Below are positions 8,003-16,500 of a stretch of 27,880 nucleotides of DNA, piece by piece. Position 1 is the first letter of the stretch. Each line of letters starts with the position of its first letter. Below the pieces are notes generated by a model. That model did no database searches, was not told the DNA's origin, and worked only from the letters and a program-made list of their open reading frames with translations. The stretch is from the NCBI GenBank assembly GCA_900547965.1, contig URJE01000012.1, positions 1 through 27,880 of the forward strand, in the 5' to 3' direction. Both the position numbers and the translations under genes were made by a program. The stretch is from an uncultured Eggerthella sp. Its GTDB lineage: Bacteria > Actinomycetota > Coriobacteriia > Coriobacteriales > Eggerthellaceae.

Positions 8003-9115
8003 ATGACAGACATCGCACCTTACATGCAGGATCCCAAGATCGTCCAAAACATCGAGGATTTCGAGGCATACTGCAAGACAGAAGATGCATCTGCCCAGCC
8101 CGGATCGCCCGCGCTGTTCGAATCGTACCTGAGCCGCTATGCGGATAAAGTCGGCGACATCATCAACACGTTTATTCCTGCGGGTAGCCATCCCGATATG
8201 GACAAGTACCTGTATGCTCCGCTTGTGAAGTACAGCCAAAACGGCGGCAAGCGCCATCGTCCTCTTATCTGTGTTGCAGCATGCGCTGCGGTAGGTGGCG
8301 ATATCCGTCGAGCATTTTCCGCTGCTGCCGCTATCGAGCATTTCCATACGGCTGCTCTTATTCATGACGATATTGCCGATGAGGCGTCGCTGCGCCGTGG
8401 CGAGCCTTGCATGCATCTTACCCAGGGCGAAGGCCTCGCCATCAACGCGGGCGACTTGGCCCTGTCCATCGTAAACGGCATCGTTATGCGCGATCCGCTG
8501 CTTTCCGATTCCATGAAGGTGCGCGTTGCCATCGAGCTGGTTTCCATGGCTCAGAGCACGGTAGAAGGCCAGGCGCTTGATATCGGCTGGGCTCGTGACG
8601 GCCGCTATGACATCACTCCGGAAGATTATCTGGTTATGGCAACGCATAAAACCGCGCATTATTCTGGTGCGGTTCCTCTGGCTGTTGGCGCTATGGTTGG
8701 CGGCGGCTCGGAGGAACAGGTTGAAGCCCTTCGCGCTTACGGCTTGGACACTGGCCTTGCGTTCCAAATTCAGGACGACCTGCTTAACCTGGTTGGCACC
8801 AAGGAAGCAAAGGAAAAAGATTATCGCAGCGATATTACCGAAGGCAAGCGCACGCTTGTTGTGGTTCATGCGCTGCAGAACACCACGAAGCGGGAACGCT
8901 TGGTAGAGATTCTTTCCTCCAAGGAAACGGATCCAGCTATTCTCGAGGAAGCGGTTTTCATCATGCGTGAGGCGGGCAGCATCGATTATGCGCGTGCCTA
9001 TGCAGAGAAGCTAACTGCCAACGCCGAGGAGCGCCTTGCGAAAATCCTGCCCGAATCGAAGATGCGCGACCTTTTGGCGTCGATGGCAGATTGGTTCGTT
9101 GATCGACTTAAGTAG
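8003..9115 (+). CDS. Polyprenyl diphosphate synthase (trans-isoprenyl family)
   Basis: The 370-residue enzyme should condense isopentenyl diphosphate onto allylic diphosphates. The first aspartate-rich motif is HDDIADEASLRRGEP (D122, D123, D126) and the second is QIQDDLLN (D258, D259, N262). The third acidic position of the second motif is Asn instead of the usual Asp, a mild deviation. GGKRHRPLICVAACAAVGGD carries the conserved basic residues of the substrate pocket. The ATG at 8003 is chosen; the open frame extends back through the tRNA gene, which is not coding. Product chain length (farnesyl, geranylgeranyl or longer) cannot be assigned. The next gene starts 8 bases after the stop. Confidence 0.9.
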   Translation: MTDIAPYMQDPKIVQNIEDFEAYCKTEDASAQPGSPALFESYLSRYADKVGDIINTFIPAGSHPDMDKYLYAPLVKYSQNGGKRHRPLICVAACAAVGGDIRRAFSAAAAIEHFHTAALIHDDIADEASLRRGEPCMHLTQGEGLAINAGDLALSIVNGIVMRDPLLSDSMKVRVAIELVSMAQSTVEGQALDIGWARDGRYDITPEDYLVMATHKTAHYSGAVPLAVGAMVGGGSEEQVEALRAYGLDTGLAFQIQDDLLNLVGTKEAKEKDYRSDITEGKRTLVVVHALQNTTKRERLVEILSSKETDPAILEEAVFIMREAGSIDYARAYAEKLTANAEERLAKILPESKMRDLLASMADWFVDRLK

Positions 9116-9123
9116 TGAAGCAT

Positions 9124-10032
9124 ATGGATCCTATTAAGAAAAACGATTCCGGCGCTGCGGTTGAAGATGTGCAGTGCAGGCTCGTAAAAGCTGGTTATCT
9201 GGCCGAAAGCCAGGTAACGGGCACCTTTGGTGCCGAAACGGAAAACGCTGTTTTGTCGTTGTGCCGTGATTGCGGCATCGAACCACGCGCCGAGGTAGAC
9301 AACGCTGTTTGGACTAAATTGGTTGACGCATCGTTCGAATTGGGCGACCGTAACTTGTTCTTGCGCGTTCCGTTCTTCCACGGTGCCGATGTACGCACGC
9401 TCCAGGAAGCTCTTTCCGCGCTGGGCTTTTCTTGCGGTGTTGCCGACGGTATCTTTGGTGTTCACACGGAAGATGCGCTGCGTCGCTTCCAGCTGAACAT
9501 GGGCTTGCCCACCGATGGCATTGCCGGTGCATTCACGTTCCGCGCGCTTTTGCACTTGCAGCATTCCTGGAAGGGCAAGGATTCTTTCAGCCCCGTTCCC
9601 CGTTTGGGCTTTGCTCGTGCGGCTCAGGTACTCGAATCGAACCTTATCTGCCTTTTCGGCACATCGGAATTCACCCGTTCGGTTGCCGCTCGTATGTCGA
9701 ATCTGGCGCTTGCCACTACTCCGGCATCGAAGGTTACCAGCGCTGATTCACTGCTGGTTGCTCCCGATGAAAGCATGTATTTCGTGCAAATTTTGGTTGG
9801 CAACGAAAAGCCTGCTTCCACGGTTCCCACGGTAGATTTCGTGGACGAAGAAAGCCTTCCCGACCGCGTTGGTCAGGCTCTTATGGCAACGGAAGGCCAC
9901 CAGCGTCGTATTGCTGTTCGCCTGCCTGAAGAGGGCTGGGAAGATGCCGGCGCCGATCGTTCGGCTCAGCATTACGCCATTGTTTTGCTTGATGCACTTT
10001 GCTCTGGTTTGGTTATTGCGGAGCAGCGATAG
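9124..10032 (+). CDS. Protein with two peptidoglycan-binding (PGBD-like) domains
   Basis: The 302-residue protein has two copies of the three-helix PG_binding_1 repeat: residues about 1-65 (DSGAAVEDVQCRLVKAGYL...GTFGAETENAVLSLC) and about 75-150 (GADVRTLQEALSALGFSCG...DGIFGVHTEDALRRFQ, then GLPTDGIAGAFTFRALLHL). The C-terminal half has no recognisable catalytic domain. There is no clear signal peptide, which is unusual for a wall binder. The ATG at 9124 is preferred; an in-frame GTG at 9115 overlaps the previous stop codon. The C-terminal role is unknown. Confidence 0.8.
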   Translation: MDPIKKNDSGAAVEDVQCRLVKAGYLAESQVTGTFGAETENAVLSLCRDCGIEPRAEVDNAVWTKLVDASFELGDRNLFLRVPFFHGADVRTLQEALSALGFSCGVADGIFGVHTEDALRRFQLNMGLPTDGIAGAFTFRALLHLQHSWKGKDSFSPVPRLGFARAAQVLESNLICLFGTSEFTRSVAARMSNLALATTPASKVTSADSLLVAPDESMYFVQILVGNEKPASTVPTVDFVDEESLPDRVGQALMATEGHQRRIAVRLPEEGWEDAGADRSAQHYAIVLLDALCSGLVIAEQR

Positions 10033-10046
10033 CGTTGGTTTTCGTT

Positions 10047-10055
10047 TGCTATACT
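10047..10055 (+). promoter_or_regulatory. Extended -10 promoter for the glmU-prs-pth operon
   Basis: TGCTATACT is an extended -10 located 35 bases before the glmU start codon. Confidence 0.55.
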
Positions 10056-10089
10056 GAGGACGCATAGGCAATTGAGCAGAAAGGCGTCC

Positions 10090-11451
10090 ATGGAAGCATC
10101 AGCTCTTATTCTTGCTGCGGGTGCAGGTACCCGCATGAAATCATCTAAACCAAAGGTTGCTCACCAGATTTTTGGCAAGCCCCTTGTTCGTTGGGTCGTC
10201 GATGCTGCGCATGCTGCGGGCATTGAATCCGTTGTTGGCGTGGTAGGCCACGGTAGGGAACAGGTGGAGCCTCTTCTTTCCGATGTAACCACGGTTGTTC
10301 AGGAAGAGCAGCTGGGTACCGCGCACGCGGTTCTGGCGGCTCGTGGTGCGCTTGAAGGCCGCACTGGTTCCCTGGTGGTGCTTACGGGCGATTCCCCGCT
10401 GGTACGTGCTGAAACCATCGCCGAGCTTGTTCGCACGCGTGAAGAGGCCAACGCTGCCGTGGTTGTTCTAACCATGGAAGCGGAAAACCCCACTGGCTAT
10501 GGCCGTATTATCCGCGATGCGGCAGGCGACGTTCAGGAAATCGTTGAGCAGAAGGACTGCACGCCTGAACAGGCCGCAGTTACGGAATGCAATTCCGGCT
10601 TCTACTGCTTCGACATCGAAACCCTGTTTGTTGCGCTGGAAGAAGTTTCCACCGACAACGCGCAGGGCGAATACTACCTTACCGACGTTTTGGGCATTGC
10701 CCGCAACCAGGGCAAGCGCGTGCTTGGCTTGAAGGCCGAAGACGCATCCGAGTGCCTGGGCGTTAATTCTCGCCGCCAGCTTGCTGAAGCCACCAAGGTG
10801 CTGCAGCAGCGCATCAATGGCATGCATATGGACAACGGCGTAGCCATCATGGATCCCGCCACAACGTGGATCGGCCCCGATGTAACCATCGAGTCTGATG
10901 TCGAGATTTTGCCCATGACGTTCCTTATGGGCGCTACCTCTATCGCCACCGGCAGCATTGTTGGTCCCAATTCCCGCCTTACCGACACTACGGTGGGGGC
11001 GAATTGTCAGGTCGAAGAAACTGTTGCTATCGAAACTGTTCTTGACGCTGATGTTACGTGCGGTCCTCGTGCGTATCTGCGTCCTGGTACGCACATGTGC
11101 GAAGGCTCCAAGGCGGGCACGCACGTGGAAATCAAGAAATCTACCATCGGCAAGGGCAGCAAGGTGCCGCATCTGAGCTACATCGGCGACACCACCATGG
11201 GTGAAGGCGTTAATATTGGCGCCGGCAGCATCACCTGCAATTACGATGGCGAAAAGAAATGGCCTACCACCATCGGCGACAACTGCTTTGTTGGCAGTGA
11301 CGTAATGATGGTTGCTCCGGTAACGCTGGGGGAAAACTCCCTTATCGGCGCCGGATCTGTTATCACCAAAGACGTATCTGCGGGGGCCCTTGGTTTGGGC
11401 CGTGCCCGCCAAACGGAAATTGAGCATTGGAACGAGAGGAAGAAGAACTAA
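10090..11451 (+). CDS. glmU: Bifunctional GlmU: GlcNAc-1-phosphate uridyltransferase / GlcN-1-phosphate acetyltransferase
   Basis: The cytoplasmic enzyme makes UDP-GlcNAc for peptidoglycan. The N-terminal pyrophosphorylase domain opens with LILAAGAGTRMKSSKPKVAH, the nucleotide-binding signature, and includes EEQLGTAHAVLAARGAL and LTGDSPLV. The C-terminal left-handed beta-helix shows hexapeptide repeats and the acetyltransferase region GVNIGAGSITCNYDG and FVGSDVMMVAPVTLG. The 453-residue length is normal. The ATG at 10090 follows AGAAAGG; an in-frame TTG at 10072 would place that ribosome site inside the gene, so it is rejected. The stop overlaps the prs start (TAATG). Confidence 0.96.
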   Translation: MEASALILAAGAGTRMKSSKPKVAHQIFGKPLVRWVVDAAHAAGIESVVGVVGHGREQVEPLLSDVTTVVQEEQLGTAHAVLAARGALEGRTGSLVVLTGDSPLVRAETIAELVRTREEANAAVVVLTMEAENPTGYGRIIRDAAGDVQEIVEQKDCTPEQAAVTECNSGFYCFDIETLFVALEEVSTDNAQGEYYLTDVLGIARNQGKRVLGLKAEDASECLGVNSRRQLAEATKVLQQRINGMHMDNGVAIMDPATTWIGPDVTIESDVEILPMTFLMGATSIATGSIVGPNSRLTDTTVGANCQVEETVAIETVLDADVTCGPRAYLRPGTHMCEGSKAGTHVEIKKSTIGKGSKVPHLSYIGDTTMGEGVNIGAGSITCNYDGEKKWPTTIGDNCFVGSDVMMVAPVTLGENSLIGAGSVITKDVSAGALGLGRARQTEIEHWNERKKN

Positions 11452-12422
11452 TGAGCAACATGACCAAGACCATGGCGGTATTCGCCGGGTCAACCTGTCC
11501 CGAGCTGGCTGAGGATATTGCCACTGCGCTGGGCACCACGCTCGGCAACGTGAAGCTCGAGAAGTTCTCGAACGGTGAAATTTACGCACGTTATCTTGAG
11601 AGCGTTCGTGGCGCAGACGTTTTCATCGTACAGTCCACTTCCACGCCTAACGTTAACGAAGCGGTAATGGAGCTGCTTATTATGGCCGACGCTGCAAAGC
11701 GTGCTTCTGCCCGTACCGTTAACGCCGTTGTTCCTTGCTATGGCTATGCTCGTCAGGACCGCAAGGCTGCAGCCCGTGAGCCTATTACGGCTAAGCTGGT
11801 TGCCAACATCATGACTGCAGCTGGCATCGACCGCACCATTACCATCGACCTGCACCAGGGCCAGATTCAGGGCTTCTTCGATACCCCGGTAGACCACCTT
11901 ACGGCTCTGCCCATTTTTGCCGATTACTTCCGCAAGAAGAATATCGACACCGAAAAGCTGTGCGTGGTAAGCCCTGATGTTGGCCGCGCTAAGGCTGCAA
12001 AGAAGCTTTCCGACATGCTCCACTCCGACCTGGCCATCATGCACAAGGGCCGTCCTGGTCATAACAAGGCAGAAATCACCGCTCTTATCGGCGATGTTAA
12101 CGGCAAGATCTGCATCGTTAACGACGACATGATTGATACCGCTGGTACCCTGTGCGCTGCTGTTGCCACGTTGAAGCAGAAGGGCGCTGAAAAGGTATAC
12201 GTTTGCGCAACGCATCCTATTTTCAGCGGTCCTGCTTACGAGCGCATTGAAAACTCCCAGATCGACGAACTGGTAGTTTGCAACACCGTTGCTGTTCCCC
12301 AGGAAAAACAGACCGGCAAGATCAACGTTATTTCCGTTGCTCCGCTTTTGGCACGTGCTATCAACAACGTTTACGACAACAAGTCGGTTGCTTCGCTGTT
12401 CGACCCAGAGTTCGCCCTGTAA
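11451..12422 (+). CDS. prs: Ribose-phosphate pyrophosphokinase
   Basis: The enzyme makes PRPP from ribose 5-phosphate and ATP, feeding purine, pyrimidine, histidine and tryptophan synthesis. The 323-residue product shows SNGEIYARYLESVRGADVFIVQS, the catalytic region YGYARQDRKAAAREPITAKL, the flexible loop DLHQGQIQGFFDTPVDHL, and the PRPP-binding motif IVNDDMIDTAGTL. The ATG at 11451 shares bases with the glmU stop and is preceded by AGAGGAAG, so translation is probably coupled. An upstream in-frame ATG at 11427 lies inside glmU and is less likely. The glmU-prs pairing is common in Gram-positive bacteria. Confidence 0.96.
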   Translation: MSNMTKTMAVFAGSTCPELAEDIATALGTTLGNVKLEKFSNGEIYARYLESVRGADVFIVQSTSTPNVNEAVMELLIMADAAKRASARTVNAVVPCYGYARQDRKAAAREPITAKLVANIMTAAGIDRTITIDLHQGQIQGFFDTPVDHLTALPIFADYFRKKNIDTEKLCVVSPDVGRAKAAKKLSDMLHSDLAIMHKGRPGHNKAEITALIGDVNGKICIVNDDMIDTAGTLCAAVATLKQKGAEKVYVCATHPIFSGPAYERIENSQIDELVVCNTVAVPQEKQTGKINVISVAPLLARAINNVYDNKSVASLFDPEFAL

Positions 12423-12425
12423 GGC

Positions 12426-13004
12426 ATGCGCGTAGTAGTTGGCCTGGGTAACCCAGGGGAAGAATACGCGCATACGCGCCATAACGCGGGTTTTGAGGTG
12501 GTAGACCTTTTAGCCAGCGAATGGGGCGTAACCTACTGGAAGAACACGTGCGGTGCTTTGGTGGGTGAAGGCAAACTGCGTCATTCCGATGGCAGCATCG
12601 AAAAGGTAATTTTGGCGAAGCCCCAGAGCTTCATGAACCTTTCCGGTGGGCCTACTTCGAAGCTTTGCAAGGAATACGATTGCCCGGTTGAAGAGCTTAT
12701 TGTTATCCACGACGAGCTTGATATCGACCCTGGCACTGTGAAAGTGAAAAAGGGCGGTGGGCATGCGGGCCACAACGGCTTGAAGTCCATCATCGAAAAG
12801 TGCGGTTCGCGCGATTTCTTGCGCGTGCGCACGGGCATCGGCCGTCCGCCCGGAAGGATGAGCGTGGTGGATTTCGTGCTTGGCGCCCCGAAGAAGGACG
12901 CGAAGGACGATTTTGATCAGGCATGCCAGCGTGCAGCCGAAGCAGTGGAATCGCTGTTGGAAAAGGGCCTGGCAAGAACACAGGATGTGTTCAATCAGCA
13001 TTAA
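12426..13004 (+). CDS. pth: Peptidyl-tRNA hydrolase
   Basis: Pth releases tRNA from peptidyl-tRNA that drops off the ribosome. The 192-residue product begins MRVVVGLGNPGEEYAHTRHN, with catalytic His at residue 19. It also has KPQSFMNLSG, VIHDELDIDPGTVKVKKGGG (catalytic Asp) and HAGHNGLKSI, then GIGRPPGRMSVVDFVLG. The start is 4 bases after the prs stop. It is the last gene of the operon, ended by the terminator at 13008-13040. In many Gram-positives mfd follows pth; here the CRISPR locus occupies that place. Confidence 0.96.
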   Translation: MRVVVGLGNPGEEYAHTRHNAGFEVVDLLASEWGVTYWKNTCGALVGEGKLRHSDGSIEKVILAKPQSFMNLSGGPTSKLCKEYDCPVEELIVIHDELDIDPGTVKVKKGGGHAGHNGLKSIIEKCGSRDFLRVRTGIGRPPGRMSVVDFVLGAPKKDAKDDFDQACQRAAEAVESLLEKGLARTQDVFNQH

Positions 13005-13007
13005 CGA

Positions 13008-13040
13008 AAAACCCGATCGCGAAAGCGGTCGGGTTTTTTT
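13008..13040 (+). terminator. Intrinsic terminator after pth
   Basis: The hairpin CCCGATCGC-GAAA-GCGGTCGGG has a stable tetraloop and is followed by seven T. It begins 4 bases after the pth stop. Confidence 0.95.
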
Positions 13041-13373
13041 GTTGGTGGGGGTGCTGGAGGGGCAAGGTGGCGGCGGGATGGGGTTGCAGCTGAGGCGCGG
13101 GGCATTGGCGCTGGGTTGGAGCGTATTCGGAGTATCAGCAAAAGAGGCGTTGTGTGGGAAATCTGATGTACACCTAAAACGTTTGAATGGGCTATGCTCC
13201 AAACGGGCGGTGCAAAGTGCTTTCGTGCAAGGGTGTATGCGTATTTGGGCTGCTTGAACGCTGTTCGATGCGAATCATTGATTTAGGGTGTTCGCACGGC
13301 GGAAACCCATTTCCTCTTACCGTCTTAGCTGGCAGCTAGGGCGCATCGAGTGGCGCATGGGGTAGGATAAGGA
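13041..13373. other. Intergenic stretch between pth terminator and tracrRNA
   Basis: About 330 bases with no ORF I can support. Open frames here are read-throughs of pth in other frames, with poor codon use. The first part is G-rich (13041-13120) and the rest shows no clear hairpin or repeat. I see no function. Confidence 0.5.
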
Positions 13374-13508
13374 AAAGAAAAAGAGCCTATGAAAAGGCTC
13401 TTTGCTGAGTCAATCGAATTCCCCCTACGGGGTGATGCTCCCGAAAGAGCAGCATTTTTGGCTTAGCCGTATTTTGACTCACAGTGTCGATGTAACTGGT
13501 AATCGACA
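13374..13508 (-). ncRNA. tracrRNA of the type II-A system
   Basis: On the minus strand the RNA starts near 13508. Its anti-repeat (13504 down to 13471) pairs with the CRISPR repeat: repeat bases 10-32 match 22 of 23, a bulge opposes repeat GAG, and CAAAAU pairs with the first six repeat bases. The nexus GGCUAAGCC follows, then hairpin AUGCU...AGCAU, then CCCC-GUA-GGGG, and finally a terminator hairpin AAAGAGCC...GGCUCUUU with a U-run (about 13404-13374). This order of bulged duplex, nexus, hairpins and terminator is that of known Cas9 tracrRNAs. It is divergent from cas9. The exact 5' end is inferred. Confidence 0.92.
13474..13503 (+). promoter_or_regulatory. Possible cas9 promoter inside the tracrRNA anti-repeat
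   Basis: On the plus strand, TTGACT (13474-13479) and GGTAAT (13498-13503) are 18 bases apart, 41 bases before the cas9 ATG. These hexamers lie in DNA that encodes the anti-repeat on the other strand. Matches are 5/6 and 4/6, so this is only a candidate. Confidence 0.35.
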
Positions 13509-13513
13509 AGGCG

Positions 13514-13543
13514 AGTTTAGCACAGCGTGAAGGAGCTAGACAA
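13514..13543 (-). promoter_or_regulatory. Predicted tracrRNA promoter overlapping the cas9 start
   Basis: On the minus strand, TTGTCT (13543-13538) and an extended -10 TGC-TAAACT (13522-13514) are 18 bases apart. Initiation would fall near 13508, exactly where the anti-repeat begins. The element covers the cas9 ribosome binding site (AAGGAG, 13530-13535) and ends 1 base before the cas9 ATG. Confidence 0.6.
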
Positions 13544-13544
13544 C

Positions 13545-16500
13545 ATGAACCTGAGAAATTACCCTGGGTCGTTCAATATTGGCCTTGACCTTGGTCCCGC
13601 GTCGGCTGGCTGGTCGGTAGTGGACAGTGAAGGAAAACTCTTTCATTTCAAGAAAAAACCAACATGGGGAAGTCGTTTGTTTGATAGTGCGCAGACTGCC
13701 TCGGAGGCACGTATGCATCGCGGTCAGCGTCGACGTTATGTGCGTCGCCGTTGGCGCCTCAACTTGTTGCAGGCACTGTTTACTGAGGAGATGGAAAAGG
13801 TTGACCCTGGGTTCTTTATGAGGCTCAACCATTCCCGAACCGTTGAGGGCGATCCTATCTTCACCAAGGACTTTACCAAGAAGGACTATTACAAGCGTTT
13901 TCCTACCATCTATCACTTGCGTGCGCACCTTATGGAAACCGACGATCCGGCCGATCTCCGTTTGGTTTACTTGGCTATTCATAACATCGTTAAGCACCGT
14001 GGCAACTTCCTGCGTCAGGAGGAAAAGCTTACGGCAAAAATCGCAAACACCTCGGAAGCACTTGGGAAGCTTTCTGTCTCGCTAAAAGAATGGTGCGATT
14101 CGAGGGGATATAGTGCCGGAAAGGTTGATGAGGAAGCAATCGCGGCAGTTTTAGCAGACGAACGCATATCGCGTTCTCAAAAAGCAAAGAATGTGACATT
14201 GCTTATCTCCGTTGATACAGGCGACAGTAAGGCAAACGCGAAGCTCGCTAAGGCGTTGGCGAATGCTATCGTGGGTCTCCAAGCTGAGTTCAAAGACCTA
14301 TTTGGCGATTTTGAGTGTGAAGCAACCAAGCTCAATCTTTCTGAAGAGGAGAAGCTCGAAGTGCTTCAGGCGGCGTGCCCCGATGATAGCGCGGAGCTGC
14401 TTGAAGCTGTATGTGGTGCGTATTCTGCGTATGTGCTCCAGGGTTTGCTTTCATATGCGGAGGGGCAGACCATTTCGCATAATATGATAAAAAAGTACGA
14501 TTGCTACGCGGAAGATCTGGAGTGCCTTAAAGCCTTGGTTCGCGACTATTTGCCGAAGACGAAGGGCGATGACGGACTCAAGCCATTTGACCGGTTTTTT
14601 CGTGGCGTCACTTATCATGATTTGGATAAGAGTGATCCCTCGCGCGACTACGATGTGTCAAAAGCCAAAGGTTATACTGCCTATAACCTGCATAAACTTT
14701 CGTACGACGAATTCAGAAAAGAAGTTGAAAAGCTGCTAAAGGGCACAGGTGCTCAGGACGATGAGCGCTATATCACCATGATGGATGCGTTTGAGAAGCA
14801 GCGTTTCTTGCGTCGCTTGAAGACGAGTGATAACGGGGCAATCTACTATCAGCTGCACTTGGAAGAGTTGCAGGCGATTCTTGAAAATCAAGGTCGTTTC
14901 TATCCCTTCCTTAAGCAAGAGGCAAGCAAGATAGAAAGCCTGGTTACCTTCCGGATCCCCTACTACGTGGGTCCGCTTACGTCTAAAAACGCTGCAAAGG
15001 ATGCTCATAACAAGAACCGTTTTCAGTGGTCGGAGCGCAAGCCGGGTATGGAGGATGCAGTTATCACGCCGTGGAACTGGGAAAGCGTTATCGATAAGAA
15101 TCGGAGCGCGGAGAACTTTATTATGCGCATGACGGGGGATTGCACATACTTGGCGGGCGAGAAAGTACTGCCCAGGCATTCCTTGCTCTACGAGGAGTTC
15201 TGCGTACTCAATGAGCTAAACGGCGTTCGTTTCACGAATGACGGCGATAATTGGCACCGTTTGGATTCCGAGCAGCGTGCAGGCATTATTCGCGATTTGT
15301 TCCATAAGAAGCGCAGTGTGAAGTATGCAGACATTGCCGCCTGGCTTGTGCGGATGGGTTATCTTGAGAGAACTCCTCAGGTGCGCGGCGGACAGGGTGA
15401 AAGCGGCTTGGAATCAAAGATGAGCTCGTACCTCTTGTTTGCTAAGGATGTTTTCGGCGTTGACGAGCTTGATGAAGCGCTATTCCCTGCCATTGAGCAG
15501 ATCATTTTGTGGAACACGCTGTTTGAGGATCGCTCGATTTTTGAAGAAAAGCTCCGTGATGAATTCGGGCCTAATGGCAACGGTATGCTCAATGACGAGC
15601 AGATAAAGAAATGCAAAAAACGCCTTTCGGGATGGGGTAGGCTTTCCGAAAAGTTTCTTACCGGAATCAAGGTCACTACGCAGGGTGGTCGTCAGGTGGG
15701 CATCATGGATGTGCTTCGCGAGGGTAGTCCAAACTCCGAGCGCCGCCAGGGCGAAGCTTTGGTGATGATGGAGGTTCTTCATGACAACACTTTTGGCTTC
15801 CAGAAAAAAATCGATGAGGTAAACCGTGTGTACTATGCGCAAAACGCCAAAGCGATGGGTGTAAACGAACTTCCCGGCTCGCCCGATATTCGCCGTAGCA
15901 TTAACCAAGCCATTCGCATTGTTGACGAAATTGTAAAGATTGCCGGCCATGCGCCCGGCAACATCTTTATTGAGGTCACGCGCGACGAGGACGAAAAGAA
16001 GAAAGGGAAGCGTACTGTCAAGCGCTGGGACCGCATAGAAGCGGCACTCAATGCATTCAGGGCTGAGGGCGGCGACCTTGCAGTTATGGGCGATTTCAAG
16101 CGGCTTAAGGGCGCAGAAGCCGATTTGAGCGAACGGCTCACTTTGTATTTGCTGCAAAATGGCAAATGCCTGTATTCAGGCCGCGCCATCGACCTCGAGG
16201 CGCTTATGGCGGGATCGGGTGAGTATGAAGTCGACCATATTGTCCCGCGTGCATATATTAAGGACGACAGCCTCGACAACAAGGCGTTGGTGTATCGTTC
16301 CGAAAATCAACGAAAAACCGATCAACTTTTGATTGACGAGAAGGTTCGCCAAAAAATGGGCGAAACATGGAAACAGCTCCATGACGCGAAAATGATCAGC
16401 GACAAGAAATATAACAACCTGATGCGCCTCACCGTTACCGAAGGCGCAATGAAGGGCTTTATTGCTCGCCAGCTGGTTGAGACAAGTCAAATAGTAAAGA

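Noticed and set aside
13041..13373. Possible small gene or riboswitch before the CRISPR locus
   Set aside because: The open frames extend from pth in the wrong frames, and I find no conserved stem set or aptamer signature.
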